DNA of 64,000 nucleotides from Acinetobacter variabilis (GTDB lineage: Bacteria > Pseudomonadota > Gammaproteobacteria > Pseudomonadales > Moraxellaceae). Location of the stretch: the NCBI RefSeq assembly GCF_000369625.1, contig NZ_KB850113.1, positions 1,247,343-1,311,342 on the forward strand. Reading direction: 5' to 3'. The translations under genes and the position numbers were made by a program. Below, piece after piece: positions 26,874 through 37,206 of the stretch. The notes under the pieces were generated by a model that did not search any database, was not told where the DNA came from, and worked only from the letters and a program-made list of their open reading frames with translations. Every line of letters begins with the position of its first letter. Within the stretch, counting starts at the first letter, position 1.

Positions 26874-28550
26874 TTAGTGATTCATTTGCGCTTTGATCAA
26901 GTCACCAATAGTTTTAGGACCATTGTCTTGACCAGCAGCAGCTGTTTTCAGATTTGCAACAGCTTCTTTCTCTTCAGCTTCGTCTTTCGCTTTGATAGAC
27001 AAGTTGATAGAGCGAGATTTACGATCTACATTAATGATCTTAGCTTCAACTTCTTGACCAACTTCAAGGAATTTAGTCGCATCTTCAACGCGGTCGCGGT
27101 TGATTTCAGATGCTTTAAGAGTTGCTTCAACTTCATCAGCTAACTTAACAGTAGCGCCTTTAGCGTCAACTGCAGTTACAGTACCTTTAACAAGCGCACC
27201 GCGTTCGTTAGCAGCTAAGAAATCGTTGAACGGATCGCTGTTCAATTGTTTGATGCCAAGGCTGATACGGTTGCCTTCAGCATCTACAGACAGGATAACT
27301 GCTTCAACAGTGTCACCTTTCTTGTAACGACGGATAGCTTCTTCGCCTTGTTCGTTCCAAGAGATGTCAGACAAGTGAACTAGACCATCGATACCACCTG
27401 GTAATCCGATGAAGATACCGAAGTCAGTGATTGACTTGATAGTACCAGATACTTTTTCACCTTTATCGTGGTTCTTAGCAAACTCTTCCCATGGGTTAGC
27501 ACGAGTTTGTTTGATACCAAGAGAAATACGACGACGTTCTTCGTCCACTTCAAGAACCATAACGTCAACTTCGTCACCGATCTGAACAACTTTAGATGGG
27601 TGGATGTTTTTGTTAGTGTGGTCCATTTCTGAAACATGTACTAGACCTTCAACGCCTTCAGCGATTTCTGCGAAACAGCCGTAGTCAGTCAGGTTAGTTA
27701 CGCGAGCTTTAACGATAGAACCTTTAGGATAACGGCTCATGATCGCTAACCATGGATCTTCACCTAATTGTTTAAGGCCTAAAGATACGCGGTTACGTTC
27801 GCGGTCGAATTTAAGTACTTTAACAGTAACTTCTTGACCCACTTCAACAACTTCTGATGGGTGCTTGATACGTTTCCAAGCCATGTCAGTGATGTGAAGA
27901 AGACCGTCGATACCGCCAAGGTCAACGAACGCGCCGTAATCAGTAAGGTTCTTAATAGTACCAGTAACTGTTTGACCTTCTTCAAGCTGAGCAAGAAGAG
28001 CTTCACGGTCAGCTGAAGATTCAGCTTCCATAACAGCACGACGTGAAACAACAACGTTGTTACGTTTAGCGTCAAGTTTGATTACTTTAAATTCTAACTC
28101 TTTGCCTTCCAAGTGAGTAGTATCACGAATAGGACGAGTATCAACTAAAGAACCTGGAAGGAACGCACGAACTGGACCGATGTCAACAGTGAAACCGCCT
28201 TTAACTTTACCAGAGATAACACCAGTAACGATTTCGCCGTCTTCAAAGATTTTTTCAAGTTTAGTCCAAGTCTCAGCGCGTTTAGCTTTTTCGCGAGAAA
28301 GAACTGTTTGACCCATACCATTGTCAAGTGCTTCAACAACTACGTCTACAGTGTCGCCAACTTGAACTTCAAGTTCGCGCTGTTCATTTAAGAACTCAGC
28401 ACGGTCAACAACGCCTTCAGATTTAAGGCCAGTGTCAACAGTTACCCAATCAGAGTCGATGCTTACTACAACGCCTTGGATGACTGCACCCTTTTCAACG
28501 TTGAGGTTTAATTCGCTTTCTTCAAAGAGGGCTGCAAAAGATTCGGTCAT
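26874..28550 (-). CDS. rpsA: 30S ribosomal protein S1
   Basis: This 558-residue protein has six S1 RNA-binding repeats. The first two are divergent and bind the ribosome; the last four bind mRNA. Repeats read, for example, [20 protein letters not shown] (20 residues) and [20 protein letters not shown]. It allows initiation on mRNAs with weak or structured leaders. It follows cmk by 110 bp, as is usual. Confidence 0.98.
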   Translation of the reverse strand: MTESFAALFEESELNLNVEKGAVIQGVVVSIDSDWVTVDTGLKSEGVVDRAEFLNEQRELEVQVGDTVDVVVEALDNGMGQTVLSREKAKRAETWTKLEKIFEDGEIVTGVISGKVKGGFTVDIGPVRAFLPGSLVDTRPIRDTTHLEGKELEFKVIKLDAKRNNVVVSRRAVMEAESSADREALLAQLEEGQTVTGTIKNLTDYGAFVDLGGIDGLLHITDMAWKRIKHPSEVVEVGQEVTVKVLKFDRERNRVSLGLKQLGEDPWLAIMSRYPKGSIVKARVTNLTDYGCFAEIAEGVEGLVHVSEMDHTNKNIHPSKVVQIGDEVDVMVLEVDEERRRISLGIKQTRANPWEEFAKNHDKGEKVSGTIKSITDFGIFIGLPGGIDGLVHLSDISWNEQGEEAIRRYKKGDTVEAVILSVDAEGNRISLGIKQLNSDPFNDFLAANERGALVKGTVTAVDAKGATVKLADEVEATLKASEINRDRVEDATKFLEVGQEVEAKIINVDRKSRSINLSIKAKDEAEEKEAVANLKTAAAGQDNGPKTIGDLIKAQMNH

Positions 28551-28660
28551 GATATATCCGATAAAGTCAGCGGTCTTGGATCAGACAAGGCCGGTTTAAT
28601 TAAGCGTCTACATAGTCCATATAAAACTGATCAAGCTATGCATCTGCTGAAATAATAGGG

Positions 28661-29344
28661 TTATTGAGCTAATTGCTGATCCACATACGTGGTCATCAGC
28701 TTAAATACTTCATCGATATTCAAATCTGAACTGTCGATGATGTACGCATCAGCAGCAGGTTTGAGCGGAGCGACAGTGCGTTCCATATCTCGTTTATCCC
28801 GCGCTTCGATATTAGCTAAAATGTCGTTTATTTTAACATCCAGCCCCATACCCTGCAACTGCTTTACACGTCTTTGCGCACGGGATTCAGCCGAAGCTGT
28901 CAAATAAATCTTGGCTTGTGCGTCTGGGAAAATACTGGTCGCCATATCGCGGCCATCTGCCACTAGACCAGGAGCTTGAGCAAAAGCATGTTGACGGGCC
29001 ACCATAGCAGTTCTAAGTTCAGGAATTGCAGCAACTTTTGAAGCATACTCACCCACCCGTTCGGTACGGATAGTTTGGGAGACATCTTCACCATTCAGCC
29101 ATATCTGAACACCTGATTCAGTGCTGACAAATTGGATATCCAAATTTGTTGCAATTTGTACGCATTCAGCCAGTTGAGTATCCAGTTCATCGAGTAAATT
29201 ATGGTGATGCAATGACAGTCCTAATAAACGATACAAAGCCCCTGAATCCAATAAATGAAAATGGTAATGTGCTGCAAGTTTTGCAGCCAGTGTGCCTTTG
29301 CCAGATCCACTTGGACCATCAATGGTAATAATTTGAACTGTCAT
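28661..29344 (-). CDS. cmk: Cytidylate kinase
   Basis: A 227-residue NMP kinase that phosphorylates CMP and dCMP. The P-loop [11 protein letters not shown] begins at residue 10. The substrate-binding [15 protein letters not shown] and the lid region [10 protein letters not shown] are visible. It lies upstream of rpsA in the conserved cmk-rpsA order. Confidence 0.97.
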   Translation of the reverse strand: MTVQIITIDGPSGSGKGTLAAKLAAHYHFHLLDSGALYRLLGLSLHHHNLLDELDTQLAECVQIATNLDIQFVSTESGVQIWLNGEDVSQTIRTERVGEYASKVAAIPELRTAMVARQHAFAQAPGLVADGRDMATSIFPDAQAKIYLTASAESRAQRRVKQLQGMGLDVKINDILANIEARDKRDMERTVAPLKPAADAYIIDSSDLNIDEVFKLMTTYVDQQLAQ

Positions 29345-29358
29345 TACTTTCCCGTTAT

Positions 29359-29793
29359 TTATACAGATTTTGCAAGTTTTGCGAGGCCTAGTTTAATCCC
29401 TGTCTTGAGCTGTGCAAGAATTAATTTACTGACAAATGGAAGACGTGCCTGCAATTCTATCGTATAAGTCACCAGACTTTTGTTATCGTCCAATGCTTCA
29501 AACTCAATAATACCCAAATGATGTTTAATCAAAGGATTCTTTACGATCTTGTATTCAATACGGGAGTTCGGCTCTAGCAAGGTAATTTGCTCTTTTAGCG
29601 GCTTGACTGGACCTAAACCCATGCTACGCACAGAACCCACACCATCTGGGCGCTCAGGGTCTGCTGAATCCTTAATCCGTTCCACCTGCATTGGTGCAAA
29701 AGCCACGTTATAAGCATCGTGTTTAGACAGCAATTCAAAAACCTTATCAATCGCTGCTGGGAATTCTTTTTTTACCTGAATCGCATTTTTCAT
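29359..29793 (-). CDS. SRPBCC-family lipid-binding-like protein
   Basis: This 144-residue protein has the START/Bet v1-like fold pattern: an N-terminal [20 protein letters not shown], then beta strands, then a long C-terminal helix ([20 protein letters not shown]). Such proteins bind hydrophobic ligands or act in polyketide-like chemistry; the ligand here is not known. It starts 14 bp upstream of cmk on the same strand, so the two may be co-transcribed. Confidence 0.8.
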   Translation of the reverse strand: MKNAIQVKKEFPAAIDKVFELLSKHDAYNVAFAPMQVERIKDSADPERPDGVGSVRSMGLGPVKPLKEQITLLEPNSRIEYKIVKNPLIKHHLGIIEFEALDDNKSLVTYTIELQARLPFVSKLILAQLKTGIKLGLAKLAKSV

Positions 29794-29855
29794 TTTTCTT
29801 TTTCCTGAAAATAAATGATTTTAAAGTGAGCAAAGTTTAACGAATTAGATTCGAT

Positions 29856-30371
29856 TTATTTATGAGCATTCAGTAATTTTTCTTGCAATTTCAGCTGGCG
29901 TTTTTGTTCACGACGCAACTTGAAAAATGCACTCAACTGCTCAGCACACTGCTGCTGCATACAGCCCGAGTCAAATAGAAATACATGATTATAGTAGCCA
30001 GTTTCAAAAAGCTTGCGTGCACTCACCAAAGAACCTGCTTTGGGCTCATTTGTACCAAAAACGACCCTTGAAATACGCGAATGCACCAATGCACCTACAC
30101 ACATGGTGCACGGTTCCAGAGTTACATAGAGGACAGCATCTTCAGGCAGGCGGTAGTTTTTCAGGTTCTGACAGGCTTCACGTAATGCTACGATTTCAGC
30201 ATGGGCAGTCGGATCATTTAAAGAAATTGGCGCATTGTAGCCACGGCCAATGACCTGATTTTGGCTGACAATCACAGCACCTACAGGAATTTCACCCTGC
30301 TCAGCAGCAAGTGCAGCCTGCTCATAAGCAAGCTGCATCCAGTATTCATCGGTAAATTGTGTTTCGGACAT
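29856..30371 (-). CDS. tadA: tRNA-specific adenosine deaminase
   Basis: The enzyme converts A34 to inosine in tRNA-Arg(ACG). The zinc deaminase motifs are HAE at 57-59, with Glu59 as proton shuttle, and PCTMC with Cys88 and Cys91. The 171-residue length is normal. It begins 6 bp after the stop of the ECH-family gene, so the two are in one operon with ung. Confidence 0.95.
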   Translation of the reverse strand: MSETQFTDEYWMQLAYEQAALAAEQGEIPVGAVIVSQNQVIGRGYNAPISLNDPTAHAEIVALREACQNLKNYRLPEDAVLYVTLEPCTMCVGALVHSRISRVVFGTNEPKAGSLVSARKLFETGYYNHVFLFDSGCMQQQCAEQLSAFFKLRREQKRQLKLQEKLLNAHK

Positions 30372-30377
30372 TCAGAC

Positions 30378-31499
30378 TTAAATCACACCATAGTGTTTGA
30401 GTAACTCATTCCAGCTTTCAATGGTGGTTACTGGTGGATTCTGAGACAAAATGCCTTTCAGGCTTAAATCACTACCCTTTTGCCATTCTGGAGACAGATC
30501 TTTATCGACCAGACGTGCACGCACGCCTTCAACAAAGTCAGGATGACGGATTTTCCAGTCTGAAATCTGGGTTTCCAGTTCGAAAATTTCATTCCAGGAA
30601 TGAACCTGTTTACCCCATTGCCATAATAACCAGCTTAGAGCAGCGGTTGCAGGTGAACCTTTTTGCAGGTTTTCGCTGGCCTGACGCAACCAGTCACTGC
30701 GCGCATCACTTAAACCAATAATCGATTCATAATCGTGCTCGAAGTTTACGCCACGACATACACTGTGGATTACATCCAGTGAGTTTTGCAAAGGACCCGG
30801 GCCTACCGGACGGTGCATGCTATTCAAGGTGTCATCAATCGCACGGAAATCCCCAGCTGGATAATGTTCCCAGTCTATATTCACGACCTTATCTAACACT
30901 GAATCACGTTGTGCATCACAGATATGAGTCGCCCAGCCAATACCGTAAGCACCCGCAGCAGTCATAATGGAACCTGTTAAACCTGTAAACAGGCCAATCG
31001 CTCCACGGTCTGCTAGGAAGCGGGTCGCACCCACATCTGGATATAAACCAATATTAATCTCAGGCATGGCCAGACGTGAATACGGCGTCACCAAACGGAA
31101 TGGAGCCGCCATAAACAGGCCTAAACCACCACCCATAACATAACCTTCACCCCACACCAATACCGGCTTGGCATAGTTATGCAGTAATAAATCTAGCGCA
31201 TATTCCTGTTCAAAAAACTTATTGGCGGTTGCCACTTCATCATTAATTACTAACTGACGCAGCTTACGTACATCGCCACCGGCACAAAATGCTTTCGGGG
31301 TAGTTGAATCCAGCCAGATCGCTTTTACGCTGTCATCTGTATGAAAGTCCTGAAAGACTTCTAGCAATGCTGAAACCAGAGATTCATCTAAAGCGTGTAA
31401 TGATTTTGGACGATTCAGACGAACAATGCGCCAGCCATTATTGGCTTGTTCAACAATCAGGTCCGGATGGTAAGGTGTAGTTACAGGAGAATAAGTCAT
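30378..31499 (-). CDS. Enoyl-CoA hydratase/3-hydroxyisobutyryl-CoA hydrolase family protein
   Basis: This 373-residue crotonase-fold protein belongs to the larger ECH_2 group, represented by 3-hydroxyisobutyryl-CoA hydrolase. Markers are [27 protein letters not shown] and [19 protein letters not shown]. It would act in valine breakdown, but no valine-pathway genes adjoin it. I chose the ATG at 31499, which forms an ATGA overlap with the ung stop codon and so is likely translationally coupled; a longer frame would use a TTG. Confidence 0.85.
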   Translation of the reverse strand: MTYSPVTTPYHPDLIVEQANNGWRIVRLNRPKSLHALDESLVSALLEVFQDFHTDDSVKAIWLDSTTPKAFCAGGDVRKLRQLVINDEVATANKFFEQEYALDLLLHNYAKPVLVWGEGYVMGGGLGLFMAAPFRLVTPYSRLAMPEINIGLYPDVGATRFLADRGAIGLFTGLTGSIMTAAGAYGIGWATHICDAQRDSVLDKVVNIDWEHYPAGDFRAIDDTLNSMHRPVGPGPLQNSLDVIHSVCRGVNFEHDYESIIGLSDARSDWLRQASENLQKGSPATAALSWLLWQWGKQVHSWNEIFELETQISDWKIRHPDFVEGVRARLVDKDLSPEWQKGSDLSLKGILSQNPPVTTIESWNELLKHYGVI

Positions 31500-32209
31500 G
31501 CGTCCAGCTGCCAATCTATAGGCTCAATGCCATGTTGTTTGAGATAATTATTTGTTTTCGAAAAAACTTTACAACCAAAAAAACCACCCCGGTTTGCTGA
31601 CAAAGGCGAAGGATGTGCTGCCTTTAAGACCAGGTGTTTATTTTGATCAATGCGCTGTCCTTTACGCTGTGCGTATGCGCCCCAAAGAATAAAAACGATA
31701 TGTTCACGTTGTTCATTCAATACATCAATGACGTGATCTGTGAATTCCTCCCAGCCACGTTTCTGATGTGAAGTTGGCTGTGCTGCCTCTACAGTCAGTA
31801 CAGCGTTGAGCAGAAGTACACCCTGTTCCGCCCAATGAGTTAAATCACCATGTTTAGGGATTTTTACGCCTAAATCATTATGTAACTCATGAAAAATATT
31901 ACGTAAAGATGGAGGTAATGCAACCCCTTTTTGCACCGAGAAGCTTAAACCATGCGCCTGATTCGGGCCATGATAAGGGTCCTGACCAATGATGACCACT
32001 TTGACCCGGTCTAATGGCGTTGTATTCAAAGCATTAAAAATCAGGTGATTTGGTGGGTAAATTACCTTGTCTGCTTTTTTTTCTTCAATTAAAAACGTTT
32101 TTAACGCATCCATTTTCGGGCTCAGTAAAAAATCACTGAGTCCATATTTCCAGCTGTCATCTAACTGAACTTTATTCAGTTTGGCAATTTGCTGTTCATT
32201 TAAAGACAT
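31496..32209 (-). CDS. ung: Uracil-DNA glycosylase
   Basis: This 237-residue family-1 UDG removes uracil from DNA. The water-activating motif GQDPYHG has Asp77. The loop [14 protein letters not shown] carries the catalytic His, with Asn-Arg-Gly where E. coli has His-Arg. It shares an ATGA junction with the following ECH-family gene. Confidence 0.97.
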   Translation of the reverse strand: MSLNEQQIAKLNKVQLDDSWKYGLSDFLLSPKMDALKTFLIEEKKADKVIYPPNHLIFNALNTTPLDRVKVVIIGQDPYHGPNQAHGLSFSVQKGVALPPSLRNIFHELHNDLGVKIPKHGDLTHWAEQGVLLLNAVLTVEAAQPTSHQKRGWEEFTDHVIDVLNEQREHIVFILWGAYAQRKGQRIDQNKHLVLKAAHPSPLSANRGGFFGCKVFSKTNNYLKQHGIEPIDWQLDA

Positions 32210-32254
32210 GCTTCAATCCTAAATCTATGTCAGTCTGCGTTTATATTCGAATTT

Positions 32255-32851
32255 TTAAGGCTGGACTTGCAAATCCACAGCCGGATTATGAAATGGAAGA
32301 CCCTGTTTCAGTTTCGCAAACATCTCTGAATCTGTCCATTCTGCCCGGACCTGCTCCGAGAATTCAATCTGTTCCAGGCTAAGTGGACCCATCTGTTCAT
32401 TCTGGATATCTTCCAGGAAGCTTTGCGCATAGCCTGTATCAGTTTCATGGACAATCACAGAGTAAACTTCAACATCCCCTTCACCATTCTGAGTAATGGT
32501 GGATGTCAATACCTGCTGAGCCAAGAAGAAGAAAATACGTGAAAACTGTTCTGCAGACGGTGAAACTGGCAAAGATACCCAGCGTGCACTAAAGTTTTTA
32601 CATGCCTGAATATATTCAGGATCATCTTTTTGCCAGAAGCAGATCGCATGGTCAAAAGAATCAAAGAAATCCTTAATCACCCCTTTGAGCAGACCAAAAT
32701 CATATACCATCTGGCCATGATCCAACTTCGACGCTTTCAGCAATAACTCAACTTTATAACTGTGACCGTGGATCGAACGTTTACAGCGATCCGAGGTGCA
32801 GTTACGCACAATATGAGCATTTTCAAACTTAAATAACTTACGAATTAACAT
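32255..32851 (-). CDS. 6-pyruvoyl-tetrahydropterin synthase/QueD-family protein
   Basis: The 198-residue protein has the zinc-binding histidines of the family in FENAH and SIHGHSYKV, and the segment MVYDFGLLKGVIKDFFDSFDHA, split after LLK. A VHET motif near the middle carries the family glutamate. It is about 70 residues longer than QueD because of an insert and a C-terminal tail (MGPLSLEQIEFSEQVRAEW). QueD makes 6-carboxy-tetrahydropterin for queuosine; here that role is by homology. The ATG at 32851 is preferred over an upstream TTG. Confidence 0.82.
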   Translation of the reverse strand: MLIRKLFKFENAHIVRNCTSDRCKRSIHGHSYKVELLLKASKLDHGQMVYDFGLLKGVIKDFFDSFDHAICFWQKDDPEYIQACKNFSARWVSLPVSPSAEQFSRIFFFLAQQVLTSTITQNGEGDVEVYSVIVHETDTGYAQSFLEDIQNEQMGPLSLEQIEFSEQVRAEWTDSEMFAKLKQGLPFHNPAVDLQVQP

Positions 32852-33009
32852 ATGCCGTAATGTCGTCAAAAAATAGGTGAATTAATTTCAATTATAAAGC
32901 AAAAGTAAACCTATGAGGATTAATTTTGCAGTTCATCATGATAGGGAAAAGGGATTAAGGCTACGCGAATCAAATTCAAGAAATGAGAGCATTCTAAAAT
33001 GATGATATT

Positions 33010-33981
33010 TTAAAAAGGCGCCATGCTTCGATAGGCAACATAAACCTTCTTGTCCTGCCGCACCAGATCACTACTAAACTGACGTTTACGTTCACTCAGC
33101 ATCACTTCGATACGTGCTTTAAAGTGATTGGATTGCACTCCAAGCAGGTTATTAAACAGGTTATGTTTGGCTGCATCCACCTGAGCAAAGGGTTCTAGTG
33201 TCCAGAGATCAGCCACATTGGAAAAATATTCCAGATTCGCCTGACGGTGATCCAGCAATTGCTGCACAGCATTCACATCCAGCTTTTCATCCATGCTCGC
33301 CAAAAGAAATGCAGATGCGGTATTAATATTGACTGTACTGTCTTCTACAGGCGCAGCACTGAGATAAGGTGCGATTAGTTTGTACTTGTTTTCTTCAAAG
33401 CCTCGTACCAGTTTCAGCTCTTCAACGCTATGAAATTTGGTATTTGGAGGCAGAGAACCATTCGGCAAGCCCTGATAATAATTAGATTCTGCACCCATTG
33501 GGCCACTTGGCATTTCATCTTCATCCTGCCAGTCGATCACAGCTTCACTCAACTGCTCTGGCAATCCAGCACGTTTTAATATCAGCTCGAACCAAGCTTT
33601 AGCATTTTCATTTACCGTACCTTCAGCTGTAATCAGGCTATTTAAATTAAACTTACCTGATTCATCTTGCAGTATTCCCGAAACATAACCATCTTCAACC
33701 GGAAAAGCTGGCATCGGCTGCGCCCAGGTTTCATTTAAATGATCAACTTCAGCAGCATTCTCTGCGTCATCCACAAGTAATTCAGAAAAAAACGCTTCAG
33801 CACTTTTGGCATACATCAAAGACTGGTTTTGTCGCATTAAATAAGCGGTACTTTCAGCAGTTGCAGCCTGACGTTTAGCAATAGTCGCAGCCAAAATAGT
33901 TGCAAGAGCCACCATCACTAGAATGGTAATCAGAGCAATCCCCTTCTGCTGTTTGATCATCATTGCTTTGTTCATCTGCAT
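33010..33981 (-). CDS. gspK: Type II secretion minor pseudopilin GspK
   Basis: This 323-residue protein has a prepilin-type N-terminus: KQQKG then IALITILVMVALATILAAT, lacking Glu5 as is usual for GspK. The large alpha domain follows with FNLNSL and a saposin-like region (AVIDWQDEDEMPSG). GspK caps the pseudopilus tip with GspI and GspJ. It follows gspJ by 14 bp at the end of a gspH-I-J-K cluster. Confidence 0.93.
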   Translation of the reverse strand: MQMNKAMMIKQQKGIALITILVMVALATILAATIAKRQAATAESTAYLMRQNQSLMYAKSAEAFFSELLVDDAENAAEVDHLNETWAQPMPAFPVEDGYVSGILQDESGKFNLNSLITAEGTVNENAKAWFELILKRAGLPEQLSEAVIDWQDEDEMPSGPMGAESNYYQGLPNGSLPPNTKFHSVEELKLVRGFEENKYKLIAPYLSAAPVEDSTVNINTASAFLLASMDEKLDVNAVQQLLDHRQANLEYFSNVADLWTLEPFAQVDAAKHNLFNNLLGVQSNHFKARIEVMLSERKRQFSSDLVRQDKKVYVAYRSMAPF

Positions 33982-33995
33982 TTTATTATTCTTTG

Positions 33996-34622
33996 TCAGG
34001 TTAACTTTTGGGTTTCAAGCAGGAAATCTGTATTCAATAAACTGAAAATCCACTCATAACTGACCCCATTAACCATTAAGTTGATTTTAATGCCTTTGGG
34101 CAAGCGCTGTTTTTGCTCAACCTGATTTAAATCAAATGATGAGTCTGGCCATTGGGTCATTTCATTCGGATTAAGCACTACGATCTGAAACTGCTCAACA
34201 TCGGACAACAACACACTGGATTCAGGTTGATCACGACCGGTCTGGTTTAAATTCCGGTATTTCAAGCGATATAGTTTTTGTTCATCTGCCCGGTACTGAT
34301 ATTCAACCCGTTCATCTGGAGAAATCCCCTCTTCCAGAGGATCGGTAACTCCAGTCTTACTAAAGTTAAAACGCCCGTTTTGCAAAACCAGTGCCGGCTG
34401 AATATCACCATTAATATTGGCCGTTAAAGGCACCGCCTGTACCGTATCACGCAAGATCTGCTGATAAGTATCTTGCAACTGACTTAAGCGCTGTTCATGC
34501 ACCGCATTACGGTCTTTGGTTTGTATAATATAATCAAATACTTTCCAGCTTAGAGCAGACAGTACGGCGAAAATAGCAATAGCAACCAGTAGTTCGACCA
34601 GCGTAAATCCCTTTGACTTCAT
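33996..34622 (-). CDS. gspJ: Type II secretion minor pseudopilin GspJ
   Basis: The protein has a 5-residue leader MKSKG followed by FTLVELLVAIAIFAVLSAL, so prepilin peptidase should cut after Gly5 and Glu5 of the mature protein is present. The rest is a beta-rich domain. Its ATG overlaps the end of gspI (4 bases), implying coupled translation. Confidence 0.93.
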   Translation of the reverse strand: MKSKGFTLVELLVAIAIFAVLSALSWKVFDYIIQTKDRNAVHEQRLSQLQDTYQQILRDTVQAVPLTANINGDIQPALVLQNGRFNFSKTGVTDPLEEGISPDERVEYQYRADEQKLYRLKYRNLNQTGRDQPESSVLLSDVEQFQIVVLNPNEMTQWPDSSFDLNQVEQKQRLPKGIKINLMVNGVSYEWIFSLLNTDFLLETQKLT

Positions 34623-35203
34623 GGCGCTTCATTCATCCGGTGATTAAAGAACATCAAGCTGCTAATTCCATTTTCTGCCTGACCGGTTTCAGTGTTGACC
34701 AGACTCACCTGTAATTCAATACGTTGTACATTAGGACTTACAGTAGGCTCACTGCGCTTATCAATTTGCCAGGTTTCGCCCTGCTGGGTGAGTTGTTTAG
34801 ATTCAGTACCAGTGAGCCACTGCTGATTGATTTCCATCAGTGCCGCTTCATTCAAGGCAACAAACTGGGCTTGGGTTCTCAAAATGGCATTCGAAGTCGA
34901 TTGGGTATATTGCATGGCAACTTTAGTCAGGGTCATGGCTGCTGTGGCAAAAATCGCCAGCGCAACCATCACTTCCAGCAAGGTAAATCCTGAGGCACGA
35001 TTAAGTCGAGTAATACTCGACCTGAGCGGCATTGTCGCGCAAGAAAGTCCAAAAGCTGTGCTTGAGGAGCCGCGATGAGTGAAATGCTGTTTCACCGCTG
35101 CGCAAGACGAAGAGCTATGCCCGGAGTGCGCACGATCAGCATTTGACTTAAATGGCTTGATTACATCAGCTCCGGCACTCTGCTTGAAAACCCTAGCTTT
35201 CAT
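34619..35203 (-). CDS. gspI: Type II secretion minor pseudopilin GspI with inserted 5' segment
   Basis: The prepilin site SG-FTLLEVMVALAIFA starts only at residue 72. The ATG at 35203 overlaps the gspH stop codon (ATGAAAGCTAG), as expected for coupled translation. Codons 5 to about 70 look like an in-frame insertion: Ser, His and Arg rich, with hairpins in the DNA, unlike any pseudopilin leader. An internal ATG at 35032 would give a normal 15-residue leader (MPLRSSITRLNRASG). Either way prepilin peptidase would remove the insert. The mature part is normal and is expected to join GspJ and GspK at the pseudopilus tip. Confidence 0.88.
   Translation of the reverse strand: MKARVFKQSAGADVIKPFKSNADRAHSGHSSSSCAAVKQHFTHRGSSSTAFGLSCATMPLRSSITRLNRASGFTLLEVMVALAIFATAAMTLTKVAMQYTQSTSNAILRTQAQFVALNEAALMEINQQWLTGTESKQLTQQGETWQIDKRSEPTVSPNVQRIELQVSLVNTETGQAENGISSLMFFNHRMNEAP
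34991..35191. repeat. Putative interspersed element inserted in frame into gspI
   Basis: About 200 bp separate the ancestral-looking start (MKAR) from the prepilin motif. The DNA contains TCGAGTATTACTCGA, a near-perfect hairpin, and GTGAAA-CAGCA-TTTCAC on the minus strand. Its base composition looks higher in GC than its surroundings. Length is close to a multiple of three, keeping the frame open. The boundaries are estimates, as no second copy lies in this window. Confidence 0.5.
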
Positions 35204-35741
35204 GGACTTTACCCAAGTGATCAATTTCAATCGGATTGCCTACTTCACGATCTTCCAGATAAAACTGGATTCTGACCGGTTTAACTTCACCATTGCCTAA
35301 CCAGATCAGCTTGGGTGCATTGGCTTCAGTAAGATCCCGATTTTGGGCATTATTATAACGTTGCTCTAAAGGCTGAATCCGGAAAGAGACCTGTTCTGGT
35401 AAATTGCGCAGATTAAACTCCGCATAACTTTGCCATTTCTGCTGATTTAAAGTCGGTTCTGCCTGATTAGGTGAACGATATTCCACGACCCCGTAGCGAA
35501 ATGGTGAAATATCAGTGGCAGCCTGAACATCAAGCGCAAGAATACGGGATTGATCATTAGCTTCCCGCAAGATCCGCTGCAAATCCAGTAACAGGACTTC
35601 CCGCGTCTGCATTGCCTTGCGCTGATCTACCCCACCAATATTCAATACAACTAGTGATGCCATAATACTCATAATCACAATCACCACCATCACTTCGATT
35701 AGAGTGAATCCACGAATGGAGGCGTGATGTGATCTGATCAT
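35193..35741 (-). CDS. gspH: Type II secretion pseudopilin GspH
   Basis: The 182-residue protein has leader MIRSHHASIRG, then FTLIEVMVVIVIMSIMASL with the conserved Glu5. A GspH-type beta domain follows with DQSRILALDVQ. The ATG at 35741 has AAGAG upstream; the longer frame would use a TTG. It starts the gspH-I-J-K run. The core T2SS genes are not in the window, in line with the dispersed gsp genes of Acinetobacter. Confidence 0.9.
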   Translation of the reverse strand: MIRSHHASIRGFTLIEVMVVIVIMSIMASLVVLNIGGVDQRKAMQTREVLLLDLQRILREANDQSRILALDVQAATDISPFRYGVVEYRSPNQAEPTLNQQKWQSYAEFNLRNLPEQVSFRIQPLEQRYNNAQNRDLTEANAPKLIWLGNGEVKPVRIQFYLEDREVGNPIEIDHLGKVHES

Positions 35742-35759
35742 AGGCAACTCTTAGGCGAA

Positions 35760-36365
35760 CTACTCGGCAGGATGAACCTGTTTCGGTAAAGCTAAAGCTT
35801 GATCAATAAGGGCAACGCGCAAGGTATCGCGTGAACCAAGATAGCGCTGGTAGAAACTGGAGTTAAGAATAGCAGCTGCACCATGGGTCAATGACCAGAT
35901 TGAGGCCAGATAATCACGCACCGACATGCTGCTATTGATTGAAGCCAGATAGCTTTCAGTCATACGGATAATCAGACGTAAGCGCTGTTTGCGCACCTGA
36001 TAAAGTTCGCTAAACAGATGCTGAATTCCAACACCTGTTGTAGAAAGACGTTCTTCAATCTGATGAAAAAGGACAGTACGTTCAGGGTGATGCAGATGGT
36101 GCAACATAAAGAAAGCCAGATGTTCAGGAAAAGCCTTGTCACTATCCTGAATCATTTCCAGCAACATGCGCTCATTACGGATAATCAGCAGTATGTACAA
36201 TTCATCTTTACTCTGAAAATGCTTGTAAAGAGTGCCTTTGGCCAGATCCAGTTCTGCTGCCAGTGCATCCAGGGTCATCCCGGCTTCACCATTTTCTAGC
36301 AGTAACTGTTCTGCGACTTGAAAAATCAAGGTTTCTCTTGCTCGAAACTGAGCCTGACGATCCAT
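35760..36365 (-). CDS. TetR-family transcriptional regulator
   Basis: The 201-residue protein has the N-terminal HTH LDALAAELDLAKGTLYKHF. The ligand domain is unassigned. The ATG at 36365 is preceded by AGGG with 5 bases spacing; a GTG two codons earlier is too close. It lies between tatD and the gsp cluster; its targets are not evident. Confidence 0.92.
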   Translation of the reverse strand: MDRQAQFRARETLIFQVAEQLLLENGEAGMTLDALAAELDLAKGTLYKHFQSKDELYILLIIRNERMLLEMIQDSDKAFPEHLAFFMLHHLHHPERTVLFHQIEERLSTTGVGIQHLFSELYQVRKQRLRLIIRMTESYLASINSSMSVRDYLASIWSLTHGAAAILNSSFYQRYLGSRDTLRVALIDQALALPKQVHPAE

Positions 36366-36405
36366 CTTCACCCTATAACTCTCTTGTACTCTTATCTAAC
36401 TTTAT

Positions 36406-37179
36406 TTACTTCGAATTCAGAAGATTCTCAAAGTTCTGCTTTGTGATATAAGCCATTTCTTCTAGCGACTTATCATATACATCGCAAAGGGCTTTGGCTA
36501 CATAAGGAACGTATTTTGGTTCATTAGATTTGCCACGATATGGCATTGGAGCAAGGTAAGGACTATCCGTTTCGATTAAAACACGATCAAGTGGAACCTG
36601 TTTGGCAACGTCACGCAAATCCTGGGCATTTTTAAAAGAAACAATACCGGAGAAAGACACATAGTAACCGCAGTCTAAAACAGCTTTAGCGGTTTCCCAG
36701 TCTTCGGTAAAACAGTGCAAAATGCCATGGGTAGATTTCTCTGCACGAATAATATCAACCGTGTCATGCTTGGCAGAACGGGTATGCACAACGACAGGTT
36801 TTTTCACAATTTGTGAGGCATGAATATGACGGGCAAAACAGTCTTTTTGCTCGGCAATAAAATCGGTGCTGTGATAATAATCGAGCCCCGTTTCACCCAA
36901 CGCCCAGACTTTTTCTGGCTGTGCCAGTTCAACCAGATATTCAGTAGTCGCACGCGCCATCGTTGCCGCATCTTCGCAAGGATGTACACCGACGGTATAA
37001 CCGACATCAGGATGACGGGCAGCGATTTTAGCCAGCTCGATATGATCATCCAGATCCACCGAGATACTCATAAACTTGGATACGCCTGCTTCACGGGCCT
37101 GAACAAGCGCCTGATCCAGATCACCATTATAAGGTGTTAAATCGAGCAGTGTTAAATGACAATGAGTATCTACAAACAC
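36406..37179 (-). CDS. tatD: TatD-family metal-dependent hydrolase
   Basis: This 257-residue protein has the metal site DTHCH at the start, GETGLDYY, HTRSA, HCFTE and ETDSPYLAPMPYRG, all in family order. The YcfH/TatD group acts as 3'-5' DNase or D-aminoacyl-tRNA-type hydrolase. It follows pilZ and holB in the usual order. Confidence 0.93.
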   Translation of the reverse strand: MFVDTHCHLTLLDLTPYNGDLDQALVQAREAGVSKFMSISVDLDDHIELAKIAARHPDVGYTVGVHPCEDAATMARATTEYLVELAQPEKVWALGETGLDYYHSTDFIAEQKDCFARHIHASQIVKKPVVVHTRSAKHDTVDIIRAEKSTHGILHCFTEDWETAKAVLDCGYYVSFSGIVSFKNAQDLRDVAKQVPLDRVLIETDSPYLAPMPYRGKSNEPKYVPYVAKALCDVYDKSLEEMAYITKQNFENLLNSK

Positions 37180-37206
37180 AATGAGTTCCTACCGAAGGTA
37201 AATTAA

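Noticed and set aside
35079..35110. parS-like site near GTTTCACC in the gspI insertion
   Set aside because: It is a GTGAAA...TTTCAC hairpin with the wrong spacing and no CG centre, so it does not match the parS consensus.
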